Below are positions 46,935 to 55,354 of a stretch of DNA of 64,000 nt, in pieces (the stretch's first letter is position 1; each line of letters starts with the position of its first letter). The position numbers were made by a program, and so were the translations under genes. The DNA comes from Clostridium sp. chh4-2. GTDB lineage: Bacteria; Bacillota; Clostridia; Lachnospirales; Lachnospiraceae. The notes under the pieces are model-generated. The model saw nothing but the letters and a program-made list of their open reading frames with translations. It was not told the origin of the DNA and did not search any database. The DNA lies in the NCBI RefSeq assembly GCF_002899675.1, contig NZ_PKUU01000002.1, positions 124,001 through 188,000 on the forward strand, in the 5' to 3' direction.

Positions 46935-47872
46935 GTCAGAGAATTGATTGCGATATCATTCAGGATCTGCTTCCGCTCTATGTGGAACATCTGGCTTCGG
47001 AAGCCAGCTGCCGCATGATAGAGGAACATCTGGAGAGCTGTGGCGACTGCCGCATTACCCTGGAGGAGATGAAAGCGCCGGTCCGGGAGGAGACGGAGGA
47101 AGAGAAACAGGAAATAGATTTTTTGAAAAAAATAAGAAAACGCCATAAACGGCTTATCACGGCAGTTACCGCCGTCAGCCTTCTGATGGCTGCTGTGGTA
47201 TTTGGCATCGCGGTTAAGCTATTTGTGATCGGAAGTCCGGTAGACCCCAATTCCCTGTCTTATGAATGCAGCTATAATGAGGAGACGAAAGAACTGACCA
47301 TTCATGGAACGATCGGCTACCGGATGACGGAATACAGCGGGCTGAAAGTGAAAAAAAGCCGCATTTACGGCAATACGCTGGATGTATCGGTGCTTGGCGC
47401 GGACCGGCTTTCCTACGATAAAAATTATGAAACCAATTTTACGGAAACGATAACGATACCGGGGGACGGAAACGACTGGCGCGTGGATTTTGTGGGCCCG
47501 GGTTATACCAGACGCAATATATGGAGTGAATTCAGGTTTGAAGATATGACGCCGGAAGAGATGGAAGAATTTTTGTATCCGGAAACACATGTGACTTCAG
47601 AACAGGTAAAGCTGATTACCAGTGACATGACAAGCGCCGATATCCAGGAACTGTTAGGTACCACGGCGGGGACACACCAGGACGGATCTTTGGAATATAC
47701 GTTAACCTATATTGTGGATGAAGACTATCTGATCGAACTCATTTTTAATACATCGAAACCGGATCTGCCCTGTGGGAAAACGGGGGACGAGATTCTGGCG
47801 GGAAAGCGAAAAAAAGAGACGATGAAATACCGGATTGAGGGGGATACGCTCATCACGTTTCCAAAAGACTGA
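46931..47872 (+). CDS. Membrane-bound anti-sigma factor (zf-HC2)
   Basis: A 313-residue single-span membrane protein. The cytoplasmic N-terminus is a zinc-binding anti-sigma domain with the HxxxCxxC motif (His33, Cys37, Cys40), one transmembrane helix follows near residues 77-98 and the remaining 210 residues are extracellular and not recognised. It should bind the sigma factor encoded directly before it; the overlap is ATGA. The extracellular part presumably senses envelope stress, but its signal is unknown. Confidence 0.87.
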   Translation: MSQRIDCDIIQDLLPLYVEHLASEASCRMIEEHLESCGDCRITLEEMKAPVREETEEEKQEIDFLKKIRKRHKRLITAVTAVSLLMAAVVFGIAVKLFVIGSPVDPNSLSYECSYNEETKELTIHGTIGYRMTEYSGLKVKKSRIYGNTLDVSVLGADRLSYDKNYETNFTETITIPGDGNDWRVDFVGPGYTRRNIWSEFRFEDMTPEEMEEFLYPETHVTSEQVKLITSDMTSADIQELLGTTAGTHQDGSLEYTLTYIVDEDYLIELIFNTSKPDLPCGKTGDEILAGKRKKETMKYRIEGDTLITFPKD

Positions 47873-47899
47873 ACCAAAAGAATGAAAAAAGGGCAGTTT

Positions 47900-47928
47900 T
47901 TGAAATAAACAGGAAAGTATGGTATGAT
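47900..47928 (+). promoter_or_regulatory. Promoter of the TfoX-C gene
   Basis: TTGAAA (47900-47905), 17-base spacer, TATGAT (47923-47928). Confidence 0.6.
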
Positions 47929-48004
47929 GAAACAGAAATGAAGAAATTTAGAAACGGCAAATGCGGGAACAAGATACCGCATGCAGATTACAGGAGGGAA
48001 TATC

Positions 48005-48262
48005 ATGGGTGAACTGGCAAAGCTGCCTAATTTGGGGCCGGTTATCGAAGAACAGTTAATTCAGGTGGGAATCACGACTTATGAGCAGTTAAAAGAGACC
48101 GGGAGCAAGCAGGCCTGGCTGAAAATAAAGGCGATCGACAGTTCCGCCTGCATCCACCGCCTCCTTGCGATGGAAGGGGCGATACGGGGAATCAAGAAAA
48201 CCCAGCTGCCGGAAGAAACGAAGGCGGAATTGAGAGAATTTTACCACGCCGCTAAGCAGTAA
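48005..48262 (+). CDS. TfoX C-terminal-domain protein
   Basis: An 85-residue helical protein matching the TfoX/Sxy C-terminal domain, with helix-hairpin-helix-like LPNLGPVIEEQLIQVGI near the start. In gamma-proteobacteria TfoX promotes competence; stand-alone C-terminal domains in Firmicutes have no known role. The ATG lies behind AGGAGGG. Confidence 0.82.
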   Translation: MGELAKLPNLGPVIEEQLIQVGITTYEQLKETGSKQAWLKIKAIDSSACIHRLLAMEGAIRGIKKTQLPEETKAELREFYHAAKQ

Positions 48263-48276
48263 GGCGGCGCAGGCAT

Positions 48277-48305
48277 TTGCGCGCTGGAAAAACAATTGAT
48301 AATAT
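48277..48305 (+). promoter_or_regulatory. Promoter of the yjdF RNA transcript
   Basis: TTGCGC (48277-48282), 17-base spacer, TAATAT (48300-48305), placing the RNA start about 20 bases before the structured leader. Confidence 0.5.
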
Positions 48306-48327
48306 GATAAAATAAAAAAGCAAAGAT

Positions 48328-48440
48328 AAAAACACAGTCCCGGTAGGTAGTCCGGGCGCAGCGGTCAATATTAGTGAAAACGCTGTCAGTAACCCTCCTC
48401 CTGGTCGTCCGTTCTTTGTTCATTACTAATTAAGGAGGAA
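48328..48440 (+). promoter_or_regulatory. yjdF-motif riboswitch (azaaromatic-sensing RNA)
   Basis: The leader contains GTCCCGGTAGGTAGTCCGGG followed by CGCAGCGGTCA and AACGCTGTC, a stem-and-bulge layout that I recognise as the yjdF RNA motif, which is known to bind azaaromatic compounds and to precede yjdF genes. The stretch CCTCCTCC (about 48394-48401) is complementary to the ribosome site AAGGAGGA of yjdF (48432-48439), suggesting control of translation. The assignment rests on remembered consensus and on the downstream gene. Confidence 0.75.
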
Positions 48441-48446
48441 TTATGA

Positions 48447-48881
48447 ATGGACAAGTTAACGGAGTTAACGAAAGAATCAGTGATGCTGACCGTTTATTTT
48501 GAAGAGCCGTTTTGGGTTGGGGTGTTCCAGCGCATTTCAGGCGGAATGCTTTCGGCCTGTAAAGTAACTTTTGGCGCGGAGCCTAAAGATTACCAGGTCT
48601 ATGAGGCGGTTCAAAAGAGATTTGATCAGCTGCGGTTCAGTCCGGCTGTGGAGACGGCTGTAAAAGAGATGAGCAGAAATCCCAAGAGGATTCAGCGGGA
48701 GGTTCACCGTCAAGTACGGGATACGGGGACGGGAACCAAGTCCCAGCAGGCATTAAAATTACAGCAGGAACAGGTTAAGACGGAGCGGGCGGTGTTCAGC
48801 CGTGAACAGAGAGACGCGTTCCGGCAGCAGCAGTTTCAGTTAAAACAGCAAAAAAAGAAAGAAAAGCATAGGGGCAGATAA
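48447..48881 (+). CDS. yjdF: YjdF protein (DUF2992)
   Basis: A 144-residue protein of the DUF2992/YjdF family. The conserved N-terminal part (about 12-60) includes LTVYFEEPFWVGVFQR and CKVTFGAEPKDYQVYEAV; the C-terminal third is a highly charged Gln/Lys/Arg-rich helix. Its biochemical role is unknown, but its expression is tied to azaaromatic sensing by the leader RNA. The ATG at 48447 is eight bases behind AGGAGG; an ATG four bases earlier is out of frame. The deaminase gene starts 35 bases after its stop. Confidence 0.9.
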   Translation: MDKLTELTKESVMLTVYFEEPFWVGVFQRISGGMLSACKVTFGAEPKDYQVYEAVQKRFDQLRFSPAVETAVKEMSRNPKRIQREVHRQVRDTGTGTKSQQALKLQQEQVKTERAVFSREQRDAFRQQQFQLKQQKKKEKHRGR

Positions 48882-48916
48882 TGCCCCTGCTTTATTATGA
48901 AAAGAGGGAATTGGAT

Positions 48917-49372
48917 ATGACACAAGATGAAGTATATACGCTAAGGGCGATTGAACTGGCAAAACAGGCGGCGGAACATGGGAATGAGCCATTTGGAGCT
49001 CTGTTAGTAAAAGGCGATGAAATTATGATGGAAGGTGAAAACCAGATTTTTTCCCAGAATGAGCCCACATATCATGCGGAGCTGGGGCTGATCCGCAGAT
49101 ACTGCCACGAAACGGGAATCACGGATTTGTCAGAATATACCTTATATTCCAGCTGCGAACCCTGCTTTATGTGTTCCGGCGGAATTGTATGGGCTAAGGT
49201 GGGACGATTGGTGTACAGCGCTTATGATAAAGATTACTGTGATATCCGCGGTTTTAAAAGCAATGACTGCAGCGATCTGATATTTGAACTGAGCCCGGTG
49301 AGGCCGGAAGTGAAAAAGGGAGTGCTGCGGGAACTGGGAATCCAGGTTTTAAAAAATTATTTTAAGGATTGA
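48917..49372 (+). CDS. Nucleoside/guanine deaminase-like enzyme
   Basis: A 151-residue zinc deaminase of the cytidine/deoxycytidylate deaminase superfamily. The catalytic HAE lies in YHAELGLIRR near residue 57 and the zinc cysteines in SSCEPCFMCSGG near 89. Probably acts on a free base or nucleoside such as guanine or cytosine. It follows yjdF closely and may share its riboswitch-controlled transcript, raising the possibility that it works on a heteroaromatic compound. The ATG follows GAGGG. Confidence 0.87.
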   Translation: MTQDEVYTLRAIELAKQAAEHGNEPFGALLVKGDEIMMEGENQIFSQNEPTYHAELGLIRRYCHETGITDLSEYTLYSSCEPCFMCSGGIVWAKVGRLVYSAYDKDYCDIRGFKSNDCSDLIFELSPVRPEVKKGVLRELGIQVLKNYFKD

Positions 49373-49397
49373 CAATTTTACGGCCAGATGATATTGT
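49369..49397 (+). promoter_or_regulatory. Strong promoter overlapping the end of the deaminase gene
   Basis: TTGACA (49369-49374, overlapping the TGA stop), 17-base spacer, TATTGT (49392-49397). Confidence 0.65.
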
Positions 49398-49403
49398 AGG
49401 TAC

Positions 49404-49608
49404 AGAAATTGAGAGAGGGGTGCTTTTTTGTTAATTGTATTTGTTATGGAGAATAATTAATCTATGAAGATGGAAGACAGATGAGAGGGGATTCACTTGG
49501 AGTTCCTTTTGTTCGTGTACCATCAATCCATGACAGATGTGAGATAGCGAATTGAGATAAGCCTATGTGACATGCCCTGTTTATGGATGTCCATAGGTTT
49601 TTTATTTT
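49404..49608 (+). ncRNA. Candidate small RNA or structured leader of about 205 nt
   Basis: The interval between the promoter at 49369 and a terminator at 49562 contains no open frame of note. GGTACA near its start and TGTACC near 49518 can pair, and GAGAGGGG occurs twice. It does not match T-box, purine, lysine or ykkC-type consensus sequences that I can recall. It either ends as a separate RNA at the terminator or serves as an attenuated leader for the MutS2-like gene. Confidence 0.4.
49562..49608 (+). terminator. Terminator of the candidate RNA
   Basis: CCTATG plus GACAT pair with ATGTC plus CATAGG (one bulge), followed by TTTTTTATTTT. Confidence 0.75.
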
Positions 49609-49676
49609 CCATTTTTCATGCAGAAAACAGCGGAAGAAACCGCATCAGGACAGAACATGAATGAAAGGGAAATACA

Positions 49677-51596
49677 ATGAACAAAACTTATGAGACCTTA
49701 GGTTATACGAATATTTTAAATCAGCTTGCAGAGTCTGCCAATTCCATGCAGGCAAAAGAGATGATCCGGGAGATGAAGCCGTTTTTGTCTGAATCGGAGC
49801 TCAGGAAAAATCTCAGGGATACCACTCAGGCCAGGAAGATGCTGGACCTTGCAGGCGTTCCGCCCATACCGTCCATGGACGGAGTGGAAGAGCTGATTCA
49901 AAAAGCGGTAAAAGGAGATATGCTGTATCCGGAAGATTTGGAGAAGATAGGATCGTTTCTGGCGGCAGTCAGGCGTTTAAGAGATTATCTGAAAAAGGGA
50001 ATGGACCGGCAGATCGGAATCGCTTTTTACGGTGAAAATCTGACCGCTATGGAAGACGTGGAAGAAGAGATCGGAAGATCCATACGGGGAGGGAAGATCG
50101 ACGATTACGCCTCCGGCGCCCTGAGGGCCATCCGCAGGGAACTGATGATGCTGGAAGAAAAGATCAAGACAAAGGCGGAAACCATTTTAAAGTCCCAGAA
50201 ATCCTGTATGGCGGAAAATTTCATCGTAACACGGAACGGGCAGATATGCCTGCCGGTTAAAAAGGAATGCAAAGGAAAGATAAAAGGGATGGTGGTGGAT
50301 CGGTCGGCAACCGGCTCCACACTGTTTATAGAGCCGGAGCAGGTCAGCCGTCTTAGAGAAGAATATGATATGGCCAAGCTGGAAGAAGACGGAGAAGAAC
50401 GCAGAATTCTGTATGAACTCACCGGAATGGTGGCGGACCGGGAGGAAACGTGTTCGGAAAACATCAAGACAGTGATAAAGCTGGATTTTATGTTTGCAAA
50501 GGGCCGGATGAGCGCAGATATGAATGCGGTGGAGCCGTCAATCAATACGGAACGCCGGATCAGCATAAAAAAGGGCAGGCACCCAATGATAAAGAAAGAG
50601 GAATGCGTGCCGCTGGATTTTGAAATCGGAAAAAGGTCCAGGGGAGTGATAATTACCGGGCCGAACACGGGCGGCAAGACGGTATCCATAAAAACAGTGG
50701 GGCTTTTGAGCCTGATGGCAGGTTCCGGGCTTCACGTTCCCTGTGAAGAGGCGGATATCTGTATGAACTGCCAGGTGCTCTGCGATATCGGAGACGGGCA
50801 GAATATGGAAGACAATCTGTCCACATTTTCCGCCCATATCACCAGGATTCTGGAGATATTAAAAAGGGTGAATGGAGAGAGCCTGATTATATTGGATGAA
50901 TTGGGTTCGGGAACCGATCCGACGGAGGGCATGGGAATTGCCATTGCCATACTGGAACAGCTGAGGCTGAGCGGATGCCTGTTTTTGGTAACCACCCATT
51001 ATCCGGAAGTGAAATTATATGCGGAAAAGCATGAAGAGATCGTCAATGCCAGAATGGCCTTTGACCGGGAGAATTTAAAACCGCTTTACCGTTTGGAGAT
51101 CGGGGAGACGGGAGAAAGCTGCGCTCTCTATATTGCTAAAAGGCTGGGAATGCCGGATGATATGATTGAAGCGGCGGCAAAGGCGGCTTATGGAAGTGAA
51201 GGGGAAGGCGCAGCGGAACAGGGACTTTTGGCCCGTTCGGATCAAAGCCGCCTGGAGAAGGTAAAGGTTGGGGGGATCAGGAAAATGGAAGTGAAAAAGG
51301 ACATGGCGCCGCAGATCAGCCATTTTACCCGGGGAGACAGCGTGACCGTACTGCCTGACGGGAAAATCGGCATTGTGGTTAAAGAAGAGGATCAAAAGGG
51401 CAATGTCCTGGTTCAAATCCAAAAAGAAAAGATCCTGTATAACTATAAGAGGCTGAAATTAAAGGTCAAAGCCTCTGAACTTTATCCCGAAGATTATGAT
51501 TTCTCCATCATCTTTGATACGGTGGAAAACAGAAAAGCAAGGCATAAGATGGGTAAAGGCCATCAGGAAGGCCTTGAAGTCACGGTCTGGGAATAA
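49677..51596 (+). CDS. MutS2-like ATPase lacking the Smr nuclease domain
   Basis: A 639-residue MutS-family protein. It has the helical core and clamp (about 1-290), then the ATPase domain with Walker A ITGPNTGGKTVSIK near 328 and Walker B LIILDELGSGTDPTEGM near 404, closely resembling MutS2. MutS2 proteins are usually about 780-790 residues and end in an Smr nuclease domain; here the chain ends after the KOW-like region at 639 with no Smr motif (LDLRG). MutS2 acts on recombination intermediates and collided ribosomes; a form without Smr may bind without cutting. The ATG follows GAAAGGG. Confidence 0.85.
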   Translation: MNKTYETLGYTNILNQLAESANSMQAKEMIREMKPFLSESELRKNLRDTTQARKMLDLAGVPPIPSMDGVEELIQKAVKGDMLYPEDLEKIGSFLAAVRRLRDYLKKGMDRQIGIAFYGENLTAMEDVEEEIGRSIRGGKIDDYASGALRAIRRELMMLEEKIKTKAETILKSQKSCMAENFIVTRNGQICLPVKKECKGKIKGMVVDRSATGSTLFIEPEQVSRLREEYDMAKLEEDGEERRILYELTGMVADREETCSENIKTVIKLDFMFAKGRMSADMNAVEPSINTERRISIKKGRHPMIKKEECVPLDFEIGKRSRGVIITGPNTGGKTVSIKTVGLLSLMAGSGLHVPCEEADICMNCQVLCDIGDGQNMEDNLSTFSAHITRILEILKRVNGESLIILDELGSGTDPTEGMGIAIAILEQLRLSGCLFLVTTHYPEVKLYAEKHEEIVNARMAFDRENLKPLYRLEIGETGESCALYIAKRLGMPDDMIEAAAKAAYGSEGEGAAEQGLLARSDQSRLEKVKVGGIRKMEVKKDMAPQISHFTRGDSVTVLPDGKIGIVVKEEDQKGNVLVQIQKEKILYNYKRLKLKVKASELYPEDYDFSIIFDTVENRKARHKMGKGHQEGLEVTVWE

Positions 51597-52511
51597 TCAG
51601 CGGTTCATCTGTTCCTCCACAAGGGAGATGAAATCTGTAAAATAGGCCGGGAGATAGCTCCCTTTCCGGTAGACAACCGCAATGGGAAAGGAAACCTCCG
51701 GAGAACCCAGTTCAAAGCTGGCGATGGGCTTGTCATAGCGGAAATATTTGATATAGCTTTTATAGTTGAAGGAAACGCCGTAGCCTTCTGCGGTCATCTG
51801 GGCCGCGGTTTCCATATTTTCTATAATAAATGTCCATTTAGGGACGACGCCGGCCTGTAAAAGGGCGGCATCCGTGAAGGCGCGGATGGACTGGGCGGGA
51901 TTCTGAAGAATGAAACGCTCTTCCTCTAAAAGCTTTGCATCCATCCAGGGATAATCATGTCCCTGGATTTTTTTTGCCTTTTCACAGGCCGGGTGATCAT
52001 AAGGAAGGGACATGACCAGGCAGTCCTGATAGATGGGAATGATCTCCAGCTTTTCCTTATCAAAAAATCGGTTTGTAATGACCAGATCCAGATCCCCGGA
52101 CAGCACCATATCTTCCATGATCTTACTGCTTGTTTCGGTCAGCAGGACTTCAATCCGGGGATAACGGCGGTGGAATTCGGTGATCACCGTGGGAAGCAGA
52201 TAGGTGCTGCGGCGGCTGTGTATGCCAAGGCGCAGCCGTCCCGTATACCCGGCAATTAAATCGCTTAATTCCGCGTGAAACTGATGTTCCAGCACCAGCA
52301 TCTGACGGGCATTTTTCAGATAGATCTCACCGGCATAGGTGGGGATGAAGCGCTTTCCGATCCGGTCAAACAGGCGCACGCCCATCCGCTCTTCCAGCCG
52401 GCTGATAAAGATGCTTAACGTGGGCTGGGTGATGAAAAGCTCGTCGGCCGCTTTGGTGATGCTTCCGTGCTTTGCCAGGGTTACCACATATTCCTGTTCT
52501 CTCAGATCCAT
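51597..52511 (-). CDS. LysR-family regulator of the YfcC/amidohydrolase genes
   Basis: A 304-residue LysR protein with the helix-turn-helix at about residues 14-36 (GSITKAADELFITQPTLSIF) and a normal effector domain. The ATG follows GGAGGG. Its stop codon abuts the stop of the MutS2-like gene without any gap or terminator. It is divergent from the YfcC transporter and amidohydrolase genes and probably controls them. Confidence 0.9.
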   Translation of the reverse strand: MDLREQEYVVTLAKHGSITKAADELFITQPTLSIFISRLEERMGVRLFDRIGKRFIPTYAGEIYLKNARQMLVLEHQFHAELSDLIAGYTGRLRLGIHSRRSTYLLPTVITEFHRRYPRIEVLLTETSSKIMEDMVLSGDLDLVITNRFFDKEKLEIIPIYQDCLVMSLPYDHPACEKAKKIQGHDYPWMDAKLLEEERFILQNPAQSIRAFTDAALLQAGVVPKWTFIIENMETAAQMTAEGYGVSFNYKSYIKYFRYDKPIASFELGSPEVSFPIAVVYRKGSYLPAYFTDFISLVEEQMNR

Positions 52512-52678
52512 AAAACCCTCCTCAAAATCATAGCCTTAGTCAATGATTATACTAATAAATATAAATTAGACAAATGATATTGAGAATATTATACTGGAAT
52601 TACCAGGAAAGGTCAAGAAAACAGACACTTTCTGGAAACCGCGGCCCGGGGGAATATGAGATCAAAGGAGAAGGAGTT

Positions 52679-54088
52679 ATGTCGAAAGAGGAAAAAACAA
52701 AAAAGGGGTTTCGCATGCCCCATACATTCGTGATTATTTTTATCATTATTTTAGTGGCGGTGGCATTTACATGGCTGATTCCGGCAGGGGAGTATGCCAG
52801 ATTTGAAAATGCACAGGGAATCAAGGTGATCGATCCGTCCCAGTTCAGCTTAATAAACAGAAGTCCGGTTAATCCATTATTAATAACGTCCTATATCGTT
52901 AACGCATTTATTAAAAATGCGGATTTGATTATGGTTATTTTATTTTCAGGCGGCGCATTTCATATTATCACCCAGACAGGCGCTCTTCAGGCTGTAATTG
53001 CGAAGCTGGCGAAAAAGTTTTCCAATCACATCGCCATCTTTATCCCGATTCTGTCCCTGGTATTTGCGCTGATCTGTACCACTCAGGCGGTGAATATGTT
53101 TATCGCATTTGCTCCTGTTATGGTGATGCTTGCGCTTGCTCTTGGCTTAGATTCCATCTGCGGGGTGGCGATCATCATTCTGGGCGGAGCGATCGGATTT
53201 TCCACGGGAACATTGAACGTGAGCACCACGGTAATCAGCCAGAAAATCGCTGAGCTTCCGTTATATTCGGGAATCGGCTACCGCTTCTTATGTTTCGGAG
53301 TATTTTTTGTGGTGACGAACTTATTTTTAATCCGTTATGCCAACAAAATCAGAAAGAATCCGCGGCTGTCTCCGATGTATGAGCTGGACAGCAAAAACGT
53401 GATGAAAGAGAATCTGAAGCTGGATGATTTCGGCGTGATGACCCTTAGAAAATGGCTGGCAGTGGCTTGTCTGGTGATTGCGCTCGTAATCATTGTGTAC
53501 GGAAGCGTTGCAAAAGGATGGGATGTGGCAGAGCATGCGGCCGTATTCATGGCGCTGGGCATTGTGGCGGGACTTGTGGCAGGATTTAAACCCAGCCAGA
53601 TATCCAAAGAGTTTTTAGCAGGATGTAAGGATATGCTGGGAGCGGCAATGATTATCGGATTGGCCCGGAGCATCGGCAGCATCATGACAGACGGCAATAT
53701 TATCGATACGGTTGTACATACTCTGGCAGGTATTTTAAATGTCATTCCATTCTATCTTCAGGGAGTGGGAATGCTGGTTGCCAACACGATTATCAACGTG
53801 TTCATCACCTCCGGTTCCGGCCAGGCCTCGGTTGTGATGCCGATTATGGTTCCTCTGGCCGATCTTCTCGGTATGACAAGGCAGACTGCCATTCTGGCCT
53901 TTAACTTCGGCGACGGATTCTGCAACTATGTTCTGCCCACATCCACCGCATTGATGGGAATCATCGGCGCGGCCAATATTCCTTATGATAAATGGATGAA
54001 ATTCATGTGGAAATGTTTTCTTCTCTGGATGGTGACCGGAGCGGTGATGATTCTGATTGCCCAGGCAATTCATCTGGGGCCGATGTAA
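52679..54088 (+). CDS. YfcC-family transporter (DcuC/ArcD superfamily)
   Basis: A 469-residue membrane protein with about twelve hydrophobic segments, beginning with the family pattern FRMPHTFVIIFIIILVAVAF and WLIPAGEY. YfcC-type proteins carry C4-dicarboxylates, basic amino acids or short peptides; the neighbouring M20 hydrolase suggests an acylated amino acid or aminobenzoyl-glutamate-like compound. The ATG lies behind AAGGAG; 35 further upstream codons are open but lack a ribosome site. Confidence 0.87.
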   Translation: MSKEEKTKKGFRMPHTFVIIFIIILVAVAFTWLIPAGEYARFENAQGIKVIDPSQFSLINRSPVNPLLITSYIVNAFIKNADLIMVILFSGGAFHIITQTGALQAVIAKLAKKFSNHIAIFIPILSLVFALICTTQAVNMFIAFAPVMVMLALALGLDSICGVAIIILGGAIGFSTGTLNVSTTVISQKIAELPLYSGIGYRFLCFGVFFVVTNLFLIRYANKIRKNPRLSPMYELDSKNVMKENLKLDDFGVMTLRKWLAVACLVIALVIIVYGSVAKGWDVAEHAAVFMALGIVAGLVAGFKPSQISKEFLAGCKDMLGAAMIIGLARSIGSIMTDGNIIDTVVHTLAGILNVIPFYLQGVGMLVANTIINVFITSGSGQASVVMPIMVPLADLLGMTRQTAILAFNFGDGFCNYVLPTSTALMGIIGAANIPYDKWMKFMWKCFLLWMVTGAVMILIAQAIHLGPM

Positions 54089-54144
54089 AAACAGGGGTTC
54101 GGGGGAGAACAGAAACTTTAGAATCCGCAGATTGGAGAATGAAT

Positions 54145-55314
54145 ATGAAAGATGAACTTTTTAAAGAGATAGACAAACAGTCAGAACAGCTTTTTGAGAT
54201 GGCTGACAGGATCTTCGATCACCCGGAAATAGGCGGGGAAGAAAAAATGGCTTCCAAACTGCTGGCCGGATATCTGAAACAAAATGGCTTTTCGGTGGAA
54301 GAGGGCCTGGCCGGTTTGGAAACAGCATTCCGCGGGGTATGGCAGAACGGAGAAGGAGGCCCTGTCATCGGTCTTCTCTGTGAATATGACGCGCTGGAAG
54401 GTTTAGGCCACGGCTGCGGCCATCATATGCAGGGACCGGCCTGTCTCGGCGCGGCTTCTGCCATAAAAAATATTTTCAGGGATAAGCCGTACCGCTTGGT
54501 TGTATACGGAACGCCTGCTGAGGAAACATTTGGCGGCAAGATCAATCTGATGAAGGAAGGGTATCTGAAAGAACTGGATACGGCCCTCATGATGCACGGC
54601 GCTCCGGATACCTGTACGGATATGAAATGCCTGGCTCTGTCGTCCTTCGACGTCACCTACAGGGGGAAATCCTCTCACGCCGCCATCCGGCCGGAGGAGG
54701 GGAGAAGCGCCTTTGACGCCATGCTCCTGGCTTTTCAGGGAGTGGAGTTTTTAAGGGAGCATGTAAAAGATGATGTGAGAATGCATTACACATTGAGGCA
54801 GCTGCCCGGGCCGGAAAATGTGGTTCCTGAGGTTTCCGTGGGCAGATTTGCCCTCCGCTCCTTTTCCAGGGAATACTTAGACCAGGTGATAAAGCGGTTT
54901 ATGGATGTTGTCCGGGGAGCCGCGCTGATGGCAGGCGTTGACTATGAAATTTCGGAACAGCCGCCGTTGGACAATAAAGTTCCCGTGACCGCATTAAATG
55001 ATCTTTTGGTGGAAAATGCCAGGGCGGCAGGGGCGCCGGGCCTCCGTCCGCCGAGAGAACGCACCGGTTCCACGGATTTTGGAAATGTGATGCACGAGAT
55101 ACCGGGAAGCTGCATCCGGGTCAAATTCGTGCCGGAAGGAACTTCTTCCCACTCTCAGGCGTACGTGGATGCAGGAAAGACAAAGGAAGCACATGAATGC
55201 ATTCTGTATGGGGCAAAGGCCATGGCGGGAGCCGCGCTGGATATTTTGCAGCAGGATGGACTTTTAGACAAAATAAAAGAAGAATTTAAGAAAAACAGGG
55301 AAATATATAAATAG
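54145..55314 (+). CDS. M20-family amidohydrolase, AbgB/PaaH-like
   Basis: A 389-residue metallo-amidohydrolase. Metal-binding residues appear in LCEYDALEGLGHGCGHH (about residues 78-94) and in EETFGG; the dimerisation domain lies in the middle (about 175-290). Most similar to the AbgB/IAL group that hydrolyse N-acyl amino acids or p-aminobenzoyl-glutamate. The ATG at 54145 is eight bases from TTGGAG and better than the one at 54139. With the transporter directly upstream it forms an uptake-and-cleave pair. Confidence 0.88.
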   Translation: MKDELFKEIDKQSEQLFEMADRIFDHPEIGGEEKMASKLLAGYLKQNGFSVEEGLAGLETAFRGVWQNGEGGPVIGLLCEYDALEGLGHGCGHHMQGPACLGAASAIKNIFRDKPYRLVVYGTPAEETFGGKINLMKEGYLKELDTALMMHGAPDTCTDMKCLALSSFDVTYRGKSSHAAIRPEEGRSAFDAMLLAFQGVEFLREHVKDDVRMHYTLRQLPGPENVVPEVSVGRFALRSFSREYLDQVIKRFMDVVRGAALMAGVDYEISEQPPLDNKVPVTALNDLLVENARAAGAPGLRPPRERTGSTDFGNVMHEIPGSCIRVKFVPEGTSSHSQAYVDAGKTKEAHECILYGAKAMAGAALDILQQDGLLDKIKEEFKKNREIYK

Positions 55315-55354
55315 AAAAGAGATGAGCCGCCCGCCGCAAGGCGGGGGAGAAGGG

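Noticed and set aside
49404..49676. T-box or other known riboswitch before the MutS2-like gene
   Set aside because: The T-box sequence and specifier-type stem are not found, and the downstream gene is not an amino-acid gene; left as an unassigned RNA.
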